NCBI GenBank assembly: GCA_026390045.1
Contig: JAPLGR010000629.1
Span: 1 to 13,146 of the forward strand
Reading direction: 5' to 3'
Source of the DNA: Chloroflexota bacterium
GTDB taxonomy: Bacteria > Chloroflexota > Anaerolineae > Anaerolineales > E44-bin32
DNA: 13,146 nt
Under the pieces are notes generated by a model. The model was not told the origin of the DNA and did no database searches. It saw nothing but the letters and a program-made list of their open reading frames with translations. The position numbers and the translations under genes are program-made. Positions within the stretch are counted from its first letter, which is position 1; every line of letters starts with the position of its first letter. This document shows, one piece after another, positions 1 to 5,776 of this stretch.

Positions 1-121
1 GGCTATGTTCCTTCACCGAGTACTATCACCAGCTGCATTGGCCCCGACGAACCGCCGGATGCGGACCCGCATGTCCGGTGGTGTGAGAGGGAAGATGGGC
101 AACCCATCCTCCCTACTCGAT
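1..121 (+). mobile_element. Group II intron, 3' end (domains V and VI), partial
   Basis: The window begins inside what looks like the 3' part of a bacterial group II intron (self-splicing RNA retroelement). Positions 51-82 fold as domain V: a 10-bp lower helix (51-60 with 73-82), a two-base bulge (71-72) and a short capped upper helix (61-70). The catalytic triad position reads CGC (53-55), one of the two known forms (AGC or CGC). Positions 85-118 fold as domain VI: stems 94-99/103-108, 88-91/111-114 and 85-87/116-118, leaving A115 as the single bulged branch-point adenosine. The intron would end at T121 with the expected AY ending, seven nucleotides from the branch A. The 50 bases upstream show no recognisable maturase end; the rest of the intron lies outside the window. 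The exact 3' junction is inferred from this fold. Confidence 0.68.
51..121 (+). ncRNA. Group II intron domain V-VI RNA fold
   Basis: This is the catalytic hairpin (domain V, 51-82) and branch-point hairpin (domain VI, 85-118) of the intron described for 1-121. The pairing was worked out by hand, including G-U pairs. The domain V loop (GACC, 64-67) is not a GNRA tetraloop, a small departure from the usual form. Domain VI is nearly fully paired except for bulged A115 and an A93/C109 mismatch, which strongly suggests a functional rather than decayed 3' end. Confidence 0.65.
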
Positions 122-125
122 TCCC

Positions 126-144
126 CGGGTGTGCATGCCACCCG
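126..144 (+). other. Short stem-loop in the exon downstream of the intron
   Basis: CGGGTG (126-131) pairs with CACCCG (139-144) around a 7-base loop. It lies just after the predicted intron 3' end and before the IS, in the original trpS leader. There is no T-run, so it is not a clear terminator; it may be part of the old leader structure or chance in GC-rich DNA. Confidence 0.3.
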
Positions 145-161
145 CAATCCGAGCGGGGCGC

Positions 162-165
162 CTAG
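162..165. repeat. Target-site duplication CTAG, left copy
   Basis: CTAG directly outside the left inverted repeat, matched by CTAG at 1515-1518. It fits the target choice of IS5-family elements. The palindrome means it cannot be told apart from an inverted-repeat extension by sequence alone. Confidence 0.65.
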
Positions 166-180
166 CAGGTTGCGGAAGAA
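166..180 (+). repeat. IS left terminal inverted repeat
   Basis: CAGGTTGCGGAAGAA; 14 of 15 bases match the reverse complement of 1500-1514. The pairing defines the element ends. Confidence 0.85.
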
Positions 181-263
181 CGGTATGTTGGAGGTATTGA
201 AAACGAATCCCCGACCCTCGCCCGGGTGTTGTAGTCGTCAAACGGTGACGGAGGCCGAGGGCC

Positions 264-1358
264 ATGCGCGGAGACGACAGTGACGATACTCAGATGTGGT
301 CGTACGTCTCGCAGGAACAGCGGATCCCAGCCGATCACCCTCTGCGGCCGATTCGCAGGATGGTCGACGAAGTGCTGGATCGTCTGTCGCCGCGCTTTGA
401 TAAGCTGTACTCGAAGGTGGGACGACCGTCGATTCCACCCGAGCGGTTGCTGAGGGCTCTGCTGCTGCAGGTGCTGTATACCATCCGCAGCGAGCGGATG
501 TTGATGGAGCAATTGGACTACAACATGCTCTTCCGCTGGTTCGTGGGGCTGAACATGGATGACCCGATCTGGGACCCCACCGTGTTCACCAAGAACCGCC
601 AGCGGTTGCTGGAGGGCAAGATCGCCCAGGCCTTCTTCAAGGAAGTGCTGGCTTTGGCGGGGGAGAAGGGGCTGACCAGCGACGAGCATTTCACCGTGGA
701 TGGGACGCTGATCGAGGCCTGGGCAGGGAACAAGAGCTACCGCAGGCGGCACCCGGAGTCGGACAAGGGGCCGGATGAGCCGGGGGTCGGCTCGGGAGAG
801 GACTTCCACGGCGAGAAGCGGACGAATGCCACCCACCAATCCACCACGGATCCGCAGGCCAAGCTGTACCGCAAGGGCCCGGGGAAAGAAGCCAAGCTGT
901 GCTACTTGGGGCACGTTCTGATGGAGAACCGCAATGGGCTGGTGGTGGATGCCCGTTTGACACAGGCGACAGGGACGGCGGAGCGGGATGCGGCCGAAGA
1001 GATGGTGCGGGCGGCGAAACGAAGGCACCGAGGGCGGCTGACGGTGGGAGGGGACAAGGGCTTCGACACGCACGCCTTTGTGGCCGCGTTGCGAGCGATG
1101 GGGCTGACGCCGCATGTGGCCCAAAACGAGAGCCATCGCCGCAGCGCGATTGATGGGCGCACCACTCGGCACAAGGGGTATGAGCTCAGCCAATGGAAGC
1201 GGAAACTCATTGAACAGGTCTTTGGCTGGATGAAAACGGTGGCAGCGCTGAGGAAGACGCGTCACCGGGGAGCGCCGCGCGTGGGTTGGATGTTCATCTT
1301 CTGCCTGGCAGCGTTCGACCTGCTGCGGATCAGGAATCTCGAAGCGGCGAGGACATAG
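264..1358 (+). CDS. IS5-family DDE transposase
   Basis: This 364-residue transposase would cut and move the surrounding insertion sequence. The N-terminal third matches the DUF772-type region of IS5 transposases (HPLR near 25-28, then GRPSIPPERLLRALLLQ from 53). The catalytic core shows VDGTLIEAW with Asp146, GGDKGFDT with Asp264, and a C-terminal IEQVFGWMK with Glu317, giving a complete DDE set. No frameshift or internal stop is present, and the length fits the family. The start at 264 has GGAGG at 250-254, nine bases upstream. A second ATG at 294 (MWSYVSQEQ), where many relatives begin, has no clear ribosome site. It reads towards trpS, so read-through transcription from it could reach that gene. 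The family call is secure; the subgroup is not assigned. Confidence 0.93.
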   Translation: MRGDDSDDTQMWSYVSQEQRIPADHPLRPIRRMVDEVLDRLSPRFDKLYSKVGRPSIPPERLLRALLLQVLYTIRSERMLMEQLDYNMLFRWFVGLNMDDPIWDPTVFTKNRQRLLEGKIAQAFFKEVLALAGEKGLTSDEHFTVDGTLIEAWAGNKSYRRRHPESDKGPDEPGVGSGEDFHGEKRTNATHQSTTDPQAKLYRKGPGKEAKLCYLGHVLMENRNGLVVDARLTQATGTAERDAAEEMVRAAKRRHRGRLTVGGDKGFDTHAFVAALRAMGLTPHVAQNESHRRSAIDGRTTRHKGYELSQWKRKLIEQVFGWMKTVAALRKTRHRGAPRVGWMFIFCLAAFDLLRIRNLEAART

Positions 1359-1400
1359 TCGCGAGGAGTTCGCAAGACCGATGATCCAAGGCATGTGAAC

Positions 1401-1423
1401 TTCCCGAGAAGGTTCTTCGGGAG
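1401..1423 (+). terminator. Weak hairpin after the transposase
   Basis: TTCCCGA (1401-1407) pairs with TCGGGAG (1417-1423) around a 9-base loop, with one G-U pair. There is no T-tract, so it could only be a weak terminator or mRNA-stabilising hairpin between the transposase stop and trpS. Confidence 0.25.
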
Positions 1424-1499
1424 CCCGGACTTGGGTGGTTGACCGCCCCAGGGAGAGATCAAGGACAACCGTGCACATCATTCGTTTGTTCGTTTCACA

Positions 1500-1514
1500 T
1501 TCTTCCGCAGCCTG
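1500..1514 (-). repeat. IS right terminal inverted repeat
   Basis: The reverse complement, CAGGCTGCGGAAGAA, matches the left end with a single T/C difference. It is followed by CTAG at 1515-1518. Confidence 0.85.
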
Positions 1515-1518
1515 CTAG
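1515..1518. repeat. Target-site duplication CTAG, right copy
   Basis: CTAG next to the right inverted repeat. Its last two bases (A1517, G1518) are also the first two of the trpS Shine-Dalgarno sequence AGGAGG, so the duplication leaves that site intact. Confidence 0.65.
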
Positions 1519-1527
1519 GAGGAGGAG
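1517..1527 (+). promoter_or_regulatory. trpS ribosome binding site abutting the IS
   Basis: A run of AGGAGG-type sequence (AGGAGGAGGAG) ends right before the ATG at 1528; the first AGGAGG lies five bases upstream of it. It is a near-perfect Shine-Dalgarno site and fixes the trpS start. The IS ends immediately 5' of it. Confidence 0.8.
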
Positions 1528-2544
1528 ATGGACACGCATCGCAAGCGCATCCTGACGGGGGATAGACCGACCGGCCCCATGCACCTCGGCCACTACGTCG
1601 GCACGCTGGCCAACCGCCTGCGGCTGCAGGACAGCTACGAGTGCTTCTTCATCGTCGCGGACCTTCACACGCTGACCACGCGGCCGGACAAGGACGCCAT
1701 CGCCCAGATCGGGGACAACGTCCGCGAGATGGTGCTCGACTACCTCGCCATCGGGATCGATCCTGAGCGGAGTGCCATCTTCCTGCAATCGGCCGTGCCG
1801 GAGACCTATGAACTCAACCTGATCTTCGAGATGCTGGTCAGTGTGCCGCGGCTCGAGCGCGTTCCCAGTCTGAAGGAGATGGCCCAGGCCGCGCGTCTGA
1901 CGGCGATGCCATTTGGCCTGCTTGGCTATCCGGTCCTTCAGGCGGCCGACATCCTGCTGCCGAGGGCGACGCTTGTCCCGGTCGGCAAGGACAACGAGGC
2001 GCATGTCGAGGTGACGCGCGAGATTGCCCGCCGCTTCAACACGCTGTATGGAGAGGTGTTCCCGATCCCGGAGCTCCTGCTGGGTGAGATCCCCACCCTG
2101 GTTGGGACCGATGGTCGGGCGAAGATGAGCAAGTCGCTGGACAATGCCATTTTCCTGTCGGATGACGCCGGCGCCGTGGAGGCCCGCGTGCGGGGGATGT
2201 ACACCGACCCGCAGCGCGTGCGCGCCGATATCCCAGGCAAGGTGGAAGGGAATCCAGTCTTTGCCTACCACGATGCCTTCAATCCGGATCGCGACGAGGT
2301 CGAGGACCTGAAGGATCGCTATCGGCGCGGGAAGGTGGGCGACGTCGAAGTCAAGTCCAGTCTGGCTCGGGCGTTGAACGGATTCCTGGACCCGATTCGA
2401 AGGCGGCGCATGGAGTATGCGCGCCAGCCGCAGCGGGTGGAAGCGATCCTGCGTTCGGGGACCGAGCGGGCAAGGCATGAGGCGGCCTCAACGATGGACG
2501 CCGTTCGCCACGCGATGGGGTTGTACCGCGTGCCGGGGCTCTAG
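1528..2544 (+). CDS. trpS: Tryptophanyl-tRNA synthetase
   Basis: A class I aminoacyl-tRNA synthetase (EC 6.1.1.2) that joins tryptophan to tRNA-Trp in the cytoplasm, using ATP; normally essential. The 338-residue product has the family's usual length. The N-terminal GDRPTGPMHLGHYVG holds the HIGH signature as HLGH (19-22), and AKMSKS gives the KMSKS loop (199-203). VPVGKDNEAHVEVTREIARR (151-170) is the conserved stretch of the Rossmann core. The start is set by a strong ribosome site. An IS lies directly upstream, so the native promoter and any leader control (T-box or attenuation) are no longer adjacent; none is visible here. Expression probably relies on read-through from the transposase region or a promoter in the IS end. 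Assignment is secure. Confidence 0.96.
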   Translation: MDTHRKRILTGDRPTGPMHLGHYVGTLANRLRLQDSYECFFIVADLHTLTTRPDKDAIAQIGDNVREMVLDYLAIGIDPERSAIFLQSAVPETYELNLIFEMLVSVPRLERVPSLKEMAQAARLTAMPFGLLGYPVLQAADILLPRATLVPVGKDNEAHVEVTREIARRFNTLYGEVFPIPELLLGEIPTLVGTDGRAKMSKSLDNAIFLSDDAGAVEARVRGMYTDPQRVRADIPGKVEGNPVFAYHDAFNPDRDEVEDLKDRYRRGKVGDVEVKSSLARALNGFLDPIRRRRMEYARQPQRVEAILRSGTERARHEAASTMDAVRHAMGLYRVPGL

Positions 2545-2566
2545 CCGGTCCGAGAGAGGCGCAGTG

Positions 2567-2572
2567 TATAAT
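2567..2572 (+). promoter_or_regulatory. Candidate -10 box TATAAT
   Basis: An exact TATAAT lies in GC-rich DNA between trpS and the B12-binding subunit gene, 38 bases before the latter's ATG. No good -35 element is visible at the usual spacing, so it is a candidate only. Confidence 0.4.
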
Positions 2573-2610
2573 CCGCCGCGAATCCCACTTAAGGTCAGGT
2601 TGGGCTCCCA

Positions 2611-3015
2611 ATGGCCAAGAAACTGCGCATCTTGATCGCCAAGCCAGGATTGGATGGGCACGATCGTGGGGCGAAAGTCATCGCCCGGGCGCTGCGGGAT
2701 GCCGGTATGGAAGTGATCTACACCGGCCTGCGCCAGACACCCGAGATGATCGCTGAGGCTGCGCTCCAGGAAGATGTGGACGCGATTGGGCTCTCGATTC
2801 TCTCCGGAGCCCATATGGCACTGGTGCCCCGCGTCCTCGAGTTGCTCAAGGCGCAGGGACAGGCCGGTCTGCCGGTCCTCCTGGGAGGGATCATCCCCGA
2901 CGAAGACATCCCCGCCCTGCGGCAGCTCGGAGTGTCCGCGATCTTCGGCCCGGGCACGACGACGGATACCGTCGTGGCAGCCTTTACGCAGGCTGTCCGC
3001 CACGACGCTTCCTGA
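2611..3015 (+). CDS. Methylmalonyl-CoA mutase small subunit, cobalamin-binding
   Basis: A 134-residue protein made of one B12-binding domain, the form found as a separate small subunit (McmA2/MutB C-terminal type) in archaea and many bacteria. With a catalytic subunit it would interconvert methylmalonyl-CoA (or a related acyl-CoA) and succinyl-CoA. It carries DGHDRG (15-20), the DxHxxG motif whose His17 binds cobalt from below, then LSILSGAHM and GGIIPDEDIP, as usual in this domain. No catalytic TIM-barrel subunit is present in the window. The next gene encodes the mutase chaperone MeaB 13 bases downstream, which supports the role. The start is the ATG at 2611; the ribosome site is weak (AGG near 2597). 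The exact mutase partner, and so the substrate, cannot be told. Confidence 0.92.
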   Translation: MAKKLRILIAKPGLDGHDRGAKVIARALRDAGMEVIYTGLRQTPEMIAEAALQEDVDAIGLSILSGAHMALVPRVLELLKAQGQAGLPVLLGGIIPDEDIPALRQLGVSAIFGPGTTTDTVVAAFTQAVRHDAS

Positions 3016-3028
3016 TGGCGGCCAACGG

Positions 3029-4006
3029 ATGAGCGTGGAAGACCGCATTCTGGCGGGCGACCGCCTGGCACTCGCGCGGCTGCTGACCCAGATCGAGAAT
3101 GAGCAACCGGAAGGCTTCGAGGCTCTCTCGAAGTTGTTCCTGCACACCGGCCGGGCTCACCTGCTGGGGATCACAGGCCCGCCCGGCACCGGCAAGTCCA
3201 CCCTGGTCAACCGTCTGGCTCTCGCCCTTCGCTCTCGCACGAAGGAGATGGTTGCCATCGTGGCCGTGGATCCGAGCAGCCCGTTCACCGGCGGGGCTAT
3301 CCTCGGCGACCGCATCCGCATGCGCGATCTGTCCGGGGATCCCGGTGTGTTTATCCGCAGTATGGCCAGCCGAGGGGCGCTTGGAGGTCTGGCGCGCACG
3401 ACTTCCGCTGTCGTTGAAGCGCTCGACGCGGGCGGATTCGGATGGATCCTGATCGAAACCGTCGGCGCGGGCCAAGCGGAAGTGGAGATTGCTCGCACCG
3501 CGCACACAACGCTGGTCATCGAGGCACCGGGGCTGGGCGACGACGTGCAGGCCATCAAGGCCGGTATCCTCGAGGCGGCCGATCTGCTCGTCGTCAACAA
3601 GGCGGACTTGCCGGGGGCCGACAAGACCGTGTGTGCCCTCGAGGCATCCCTTGAGCTGGCGTCCGGCCCGCACCAGGCGTCAGGGCATCCCGGACAGCTT
3701 GGGCAACCCGATCAGGGGTGGCAACCTCCCGTGCTGCAGACTGCGGCACTGCTCGGCGAAGGGGTGGATGAGGTGATTGACGCCATCCTGCGCCACCGCG
3801 CCTACCTCGAGACGACGGGCGGACGGACAGGGCGAGACCGCGAGCGCTTGCGGGCAGAAGTGCTCGCCCTTCTTGGCGACGGGCTGCTTGAGCGATTCCT
3901 GGGCGCCCGCAAGGACGTGGACCTGGGCCTGGAACTGGAGCAGGTGTTCGCGCGCCAGGTCTCGCCGCGCCAGGCGGTCCAAAGCCTGCTCTCACGCGAC
4001 CGCTAG
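3029..4006 (+). CDS. meaB: MeaB/ArgK-type GTPase, mutase chaperone
   Basis: A 325-residue G3E P-loop GTPase of the MeaB (MMAA, ArgK) family, which guards B12-dependent acyl-CoA mutases by gating cofactor loading and protecting the radical enzyme. Visible motifs: GPPGTGKST (50-58, Walker A), VDPSSPFTGGAILGDRIRM (80-98), ETVGAGQAE (143-151, switch region) and NKAD (190-193, guanine specificity). Residues of roughly 213-235 are a Gly/Gln/Pro-rich stretch that looks like a loop insertion. The start at 3029 was chosen because the MeaB-like sequence begins there; the frame is open further upstream, but that stretch overlaps the B12-subunit gene and has no MeaB similarity. It forms an operon with the mutase subunit and ends at a strong terminator. 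The old name ArgK (arginine transport kinase) is misleading. Confidence 0.94.
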   Translation: MSVEDRILAGDRLALARLLTQIENEQPEGFEALSKLFLHTGRAHLLGITGPPGTGKSTLVNRLALALRSRTKEMVAIVAVDPSSPFTGGAILGDRIRMRDLSGDPGVFIRSMASRGALGGLARTTSAVVEALDAGGFGWILIETVGAGQAEVEIARTAHTTLVIEAPGLGDDVQAIKAGILEAADLLVVNKADLPGADKTVCALEASLELASGPHQASGHPGQLGQPDQGWQPPVLQTAALLGEGVDEVIDAILRHRAYLETTGGRTGRDRERLRAEVLALLGDGLLERFLGARKDVDLGLELEQVFARQVSPRQAVQSLLSRDR

Positions 4007-4014
4007 TTCCTGCC

Positions 4015-4035
4015 GCGGGCGCGTGCCCGCTTTTT
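4015..4035 (+). terminator. Rho-independent terminator after meaB
   Basis: GCGGGC (4015-4020) and GCCCGC (4025-4030) form a 6-bp GC stem with loop GCGT, directly followed by five T's (4031-4035). It is a textbook intrinsic terminator nine bases after the meaB stop codon and separates this operon from prs. Confidence 0.85.
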
Positions 4036-4045
4036 CCATTCGCGC

Positions 4046-4051
4046 TACACT
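4046..4051 (+). promoter_or_regulatory. Candidate -10 box TACACT
   Basis: TACACT follows the meaB terminator and precedes the chosen prs start by 71 bases. It differs from TATAAT at two positions. No clear -35 is visible, because the expected position falls inside the terminator stem. Confidence 0.3.
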
Positions 4052-4122
4052 ACGCCCATCATCAGCCAGTGCGGGACGGCAGCAGCTGCATTCCCGCCTG
4101 CGTTGCACACACGAGGGATGTC

Positions 4123-5082
4123 ATGGGCAGGATGTTCGGGTATGGAGATATCCAGCTGTTCGCCGGTTCCGCCAGCGGGGGCCTGGCGAAGGAGATCAGC
4201 GACTACCTTCACATCCCTTTGAGCGAGTACGACATGGTGGAGTTCTCCAACGAGAACCTCTTCGTTCGCCTGCACGGCAGCGTGCGCGGCCACGATGTGT
4301 ATGTCATCCAGTCGATGTCCTCTCCGCTCCATCGCAATATCATGGAGCTGTTGATCATGATCGACTGCCTCAAGCGTGACTCGGCCGGCCGCATCACCGC
4401 CGTCATCCCTTACATGGGCTACGCGCGCTCCGACAAGAAGGACCAGCCTCGCGTCCCGATCACCGCACGCCTGCTGGCCGATATGATCGAGGTCGCCGGC
4501 GCGGACCGGTACATGACGATTGACCTTCACGCGGGACAGATACAGGGGTTCTTCTCCGTCCCCGGGGACGTCCTGACGGCCTTCCACCTGTTGAGCGACT
4601 ACTTCGTCGCCAAGAAGCTGCAGAACACGGTCGTGGCGACCGTCGATCTCGGCTTTGCCAAGAAGGGCCGCAACTTCGCCGCCAAGCTTGGCGTCCCCTT
4701 GGCCTTCGTCGAGAAACGGCGCACACGGGATGATGCCCGGGCGATGGCAACCACCGTCATCGGGGACGTCGAAGACCATGACGTCGTCCTGGTGGATGAC
4801 GAGGTATTGACCGCCGGATCACTGTGCGAGGCGGTTAAGATCGTGCGGGAGCATGGCGCTCGCGAGATCCATGTGTCGTTCACCCATGCCCTATTGGTCC
4901 CTCCTGCTGTGCAGCGGCTGCAGGAGGCGGGCATCAAGGAGATCGTGACCACTAACACCGTCGACCTGCCGGCCGAGAAGCGCCTGCCCAACATGAAGGT
5001 CCTCTCGGTTGCGCCTCTGCTGGCCGAGGTCATCATCCGGGCGCACGAGGGTCGTTCCGTCGGCGAGTTGTTCAACGAGTGA
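4123..5082 (+). CDS. prs: Ribose-phosphate pyrophosphokinase (PRPP synthetase)
   Basis: Makes PRPP from ribose 5-phosphate and ATP (EC 2.7.6.1), the precursor for nucleotides, histidine and tryptophan. The 319-residue product has the family's length and order: IQLFAGSAS at the start, an ATP-binding segment FSNENLFV where classical enzymes have F-x-DGE, a RVPITARLLADM region, DLHAGQIQGFF at the catalytic centre, and VDDEVLTAGS as the PRPP/ribose-phosphate loop (classical DDxxDTAGT). The changes resemble a divergent clade of bacterial Prs, but Leu in place of the loop Asp is unusual even so. The frame is open up to 4069, but that part lacks similarity; ATG 4123 has GAGGG (4113-4117) five bases upstream, and 4132 is a possible alternative. 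It stands alone, between a terminator and a hairpin. Confidence 0.93.
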   Translation: MGRMFGYGDIQLFAGSASGGLAKEISDYLHIPLSEYDMVEFSNENLFVRLHGSVRGHDVYVIQSMSSPLHRNIMELLIMIDCLKRDSAGRITAVIPYMGYARSDKKDQPRVPITARLLADMIEVAGADRYMTIDLHAGQIQGFFSVPGDVLTAFHLLSDYFVAKKLQNTVVATVDLGFAKKGRNFAAKLGVPLAFVEKRRTRDDARAMATTVIGDVEDHDVVLVDDEVLTAGSLCEAVKIVREHGAREIHVSFTHALLVPPAVQRLQEAGIKEIVTTNTVDLPAEKRLPNMKVLSVAPLLAEVIIRAHEGRSVGELFNE

Positions 5083-5108
5083 GGGCTGCACATTTCGATC
5101 AATTCTGT

Positions 5109-5135
5109 GGCGGGCCGCGTTCCTTCCGGCCCGCC
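5109..5135 (+). terminator. GC-rich hairpin after prs
   Basis: GGCGGGCC (5109-5116) pairs perfectly with GGCCCGCC (5128-5135) around an 11-base loop, 26 bases after the prs stop. There is no T-tract, so termination efficiency is uncertain. Confidence 0.45.
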
Positions 5136-5273
5136 GCGCGTCCCGGGCACATGAGTTGCCTCCAGCACGGGATGGCCGCGAATGCATGCTCGCTCGTCTG
5201 CCTGTCCACCTTCTGCGCCAGTGGGAGTGTTGCTGGTGGCTTTGGCCCCTGGCTCTCCTGAGGACACTCGCGG

Positions 5274-5768
5274 ATGCGACTGCCTGGCTTCCCCCTTGTC
5301 TTGAAGTTGCTGATACTCCTTCTCTCGGCTGCCGTTGCGGGGTGCAGTCCCGTGTGGAGCGCGATCAGCCGCCCGTCACTCGAGGCCGATGTCGGCGAGG
5401 TGCTTGCACGAGGGCTTCAAGATCCGCCTGGGATGGAGTGCCGGATGATCGGGACGACGCGTTCCGGCTACTGCACTCTCGAACTGGATGGCGCCGGCGC
5501 GCTCGCCGTGGCCGAGGGACTGAGCCTGGAATCAGGAAACGTGGATCTCCAGGATCCCGCCGGGATTCCGCCCGCGGCTGCGGAAGGAATCGTGGGGTAT
5601 TTCTCGCCGGAGGTGATGGGATCGTTGGATGGCTTGCCCGCCTACTGGATCGGAGGGCGTCCGGATTCGCTGAGGCTGCAGAATGGGGGTCAGTTCGAGT
5701 ACATGGTGTTGATCTTGGGTCCCGATACCAGGCAGGCGTGTGTGCAAGTCTCGTACGCGTACGGGTAG
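5274..5768 (+). CDS. Hypothetical small lipoprotein
   Basis: A 164-residue protein not recognised by family. It begins with a positively charged then strongly hydrophobic segment (residues 2-22) ending in a lipobox VAGC with Cys24, so it is predicted to be exported by Sec, lipidated and held on the outer face of the cytoplasmic membrane. The mature part is mixed, with Cys at about 56 and 67 and another near the C-terminus, and no transmembrane segment or repeats. A GAGGA ribosome site (near 5260) stands about nine bases before the ATG. It is preceded by about 190 bases without a convincing gene and ends eight bases from the convergent gene at 5777. The GC-rich codon use resembles its neighbours. 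Lipoprotein status is fairly secure; function is unknown. Confidence 0.75.
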   Translation: MRLPGFPLVLKLLILLLSAAVAGCSPVWSAISRPSLEADVGEVLARGLQDPPGMECRMIGTTRSGYCTLELDGAGALAVAEGLSLESGNVDLQDPAGIPPAAAEGIVGYFSPEVMGSLDGLPAYWIGGRPDSLRLQNGGQFEYMVLILGPDTRQACVQVSYAYG

Positions 5769-5776
5769 GCCACGGA

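Larger units (their letters stand above)
166..1514 (+). mobile_element. IS5-family insertion sequence, complete, 1349 bp
   Basis: A complete insertion sequence with one transposase gene (264-1358). The left inverted repeat CAGGTTGCGGAAGAA (166-180) matches the reverse complement of the right end (1500-1514) with one mismatch. Both ends are flanked by CTAG (162-165 and 1515-1518), read here as a 4-bp target duplication; IS5-family elements often duplicate YTAR or CTAG-type sites. Because CTAG is palindromic, and the next outward bases (C161, G1519) are also complementary, the repeat could be written as 19-20 bp instead; the boundary is uncertain by 4-5 bp. Intact ends and an intact transposase suggest a recent, possibly still mobile insertion. 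Its right end abuts the ribosome binding site of trpS. Confidence 0.88.

Noticed and set aside
5..283. A 92-codon plus-strand frame at the left edge
   Set aside because: It crosses the group II intron domain V-VI fold and the IS end, and its product is low-complexity without any recognisable domain.
1439..1467. TTGACC as an outward -35 in the IS end
   Set aside because: No acceptable -10 hexamer follows at 16-18 bases, so I cannot claim a hybrid promoter for trpS.
162..1481. A 439-codon open frame on the minus strand
   Set aside because: It lies antisense to the intact IS5 transposase, starts and ends near the IS ends, and its composition (Pro/His/Arg/Leu-rich) is typical of a GC-rich shadow frame.
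1359..1527. T-box or trp attenuator for trpS
   Set aside because: The region belongs to the IS; no T-box consensus, tandem Trp codons or antiterminator was seen.
2774..3028. Upstream extension of the meaB frame
   Set aside because: It overlaps the B12-binding subunit gene in another frame and shows no MeaB similarity; the P-loop GTPase begins at 3029.
4069..4122. Longer start for prs (GTG at 4069)
   Set aside because: The extra 18 residues have no similarity to PRPP synthetases, and the ribosome site fits ATG 4123.
5079..5261. A 60-codon frame between prs and the lipoprotein gene
   Set aside because: No ribosome site or recognisable product; it covers the hairpin after prs.
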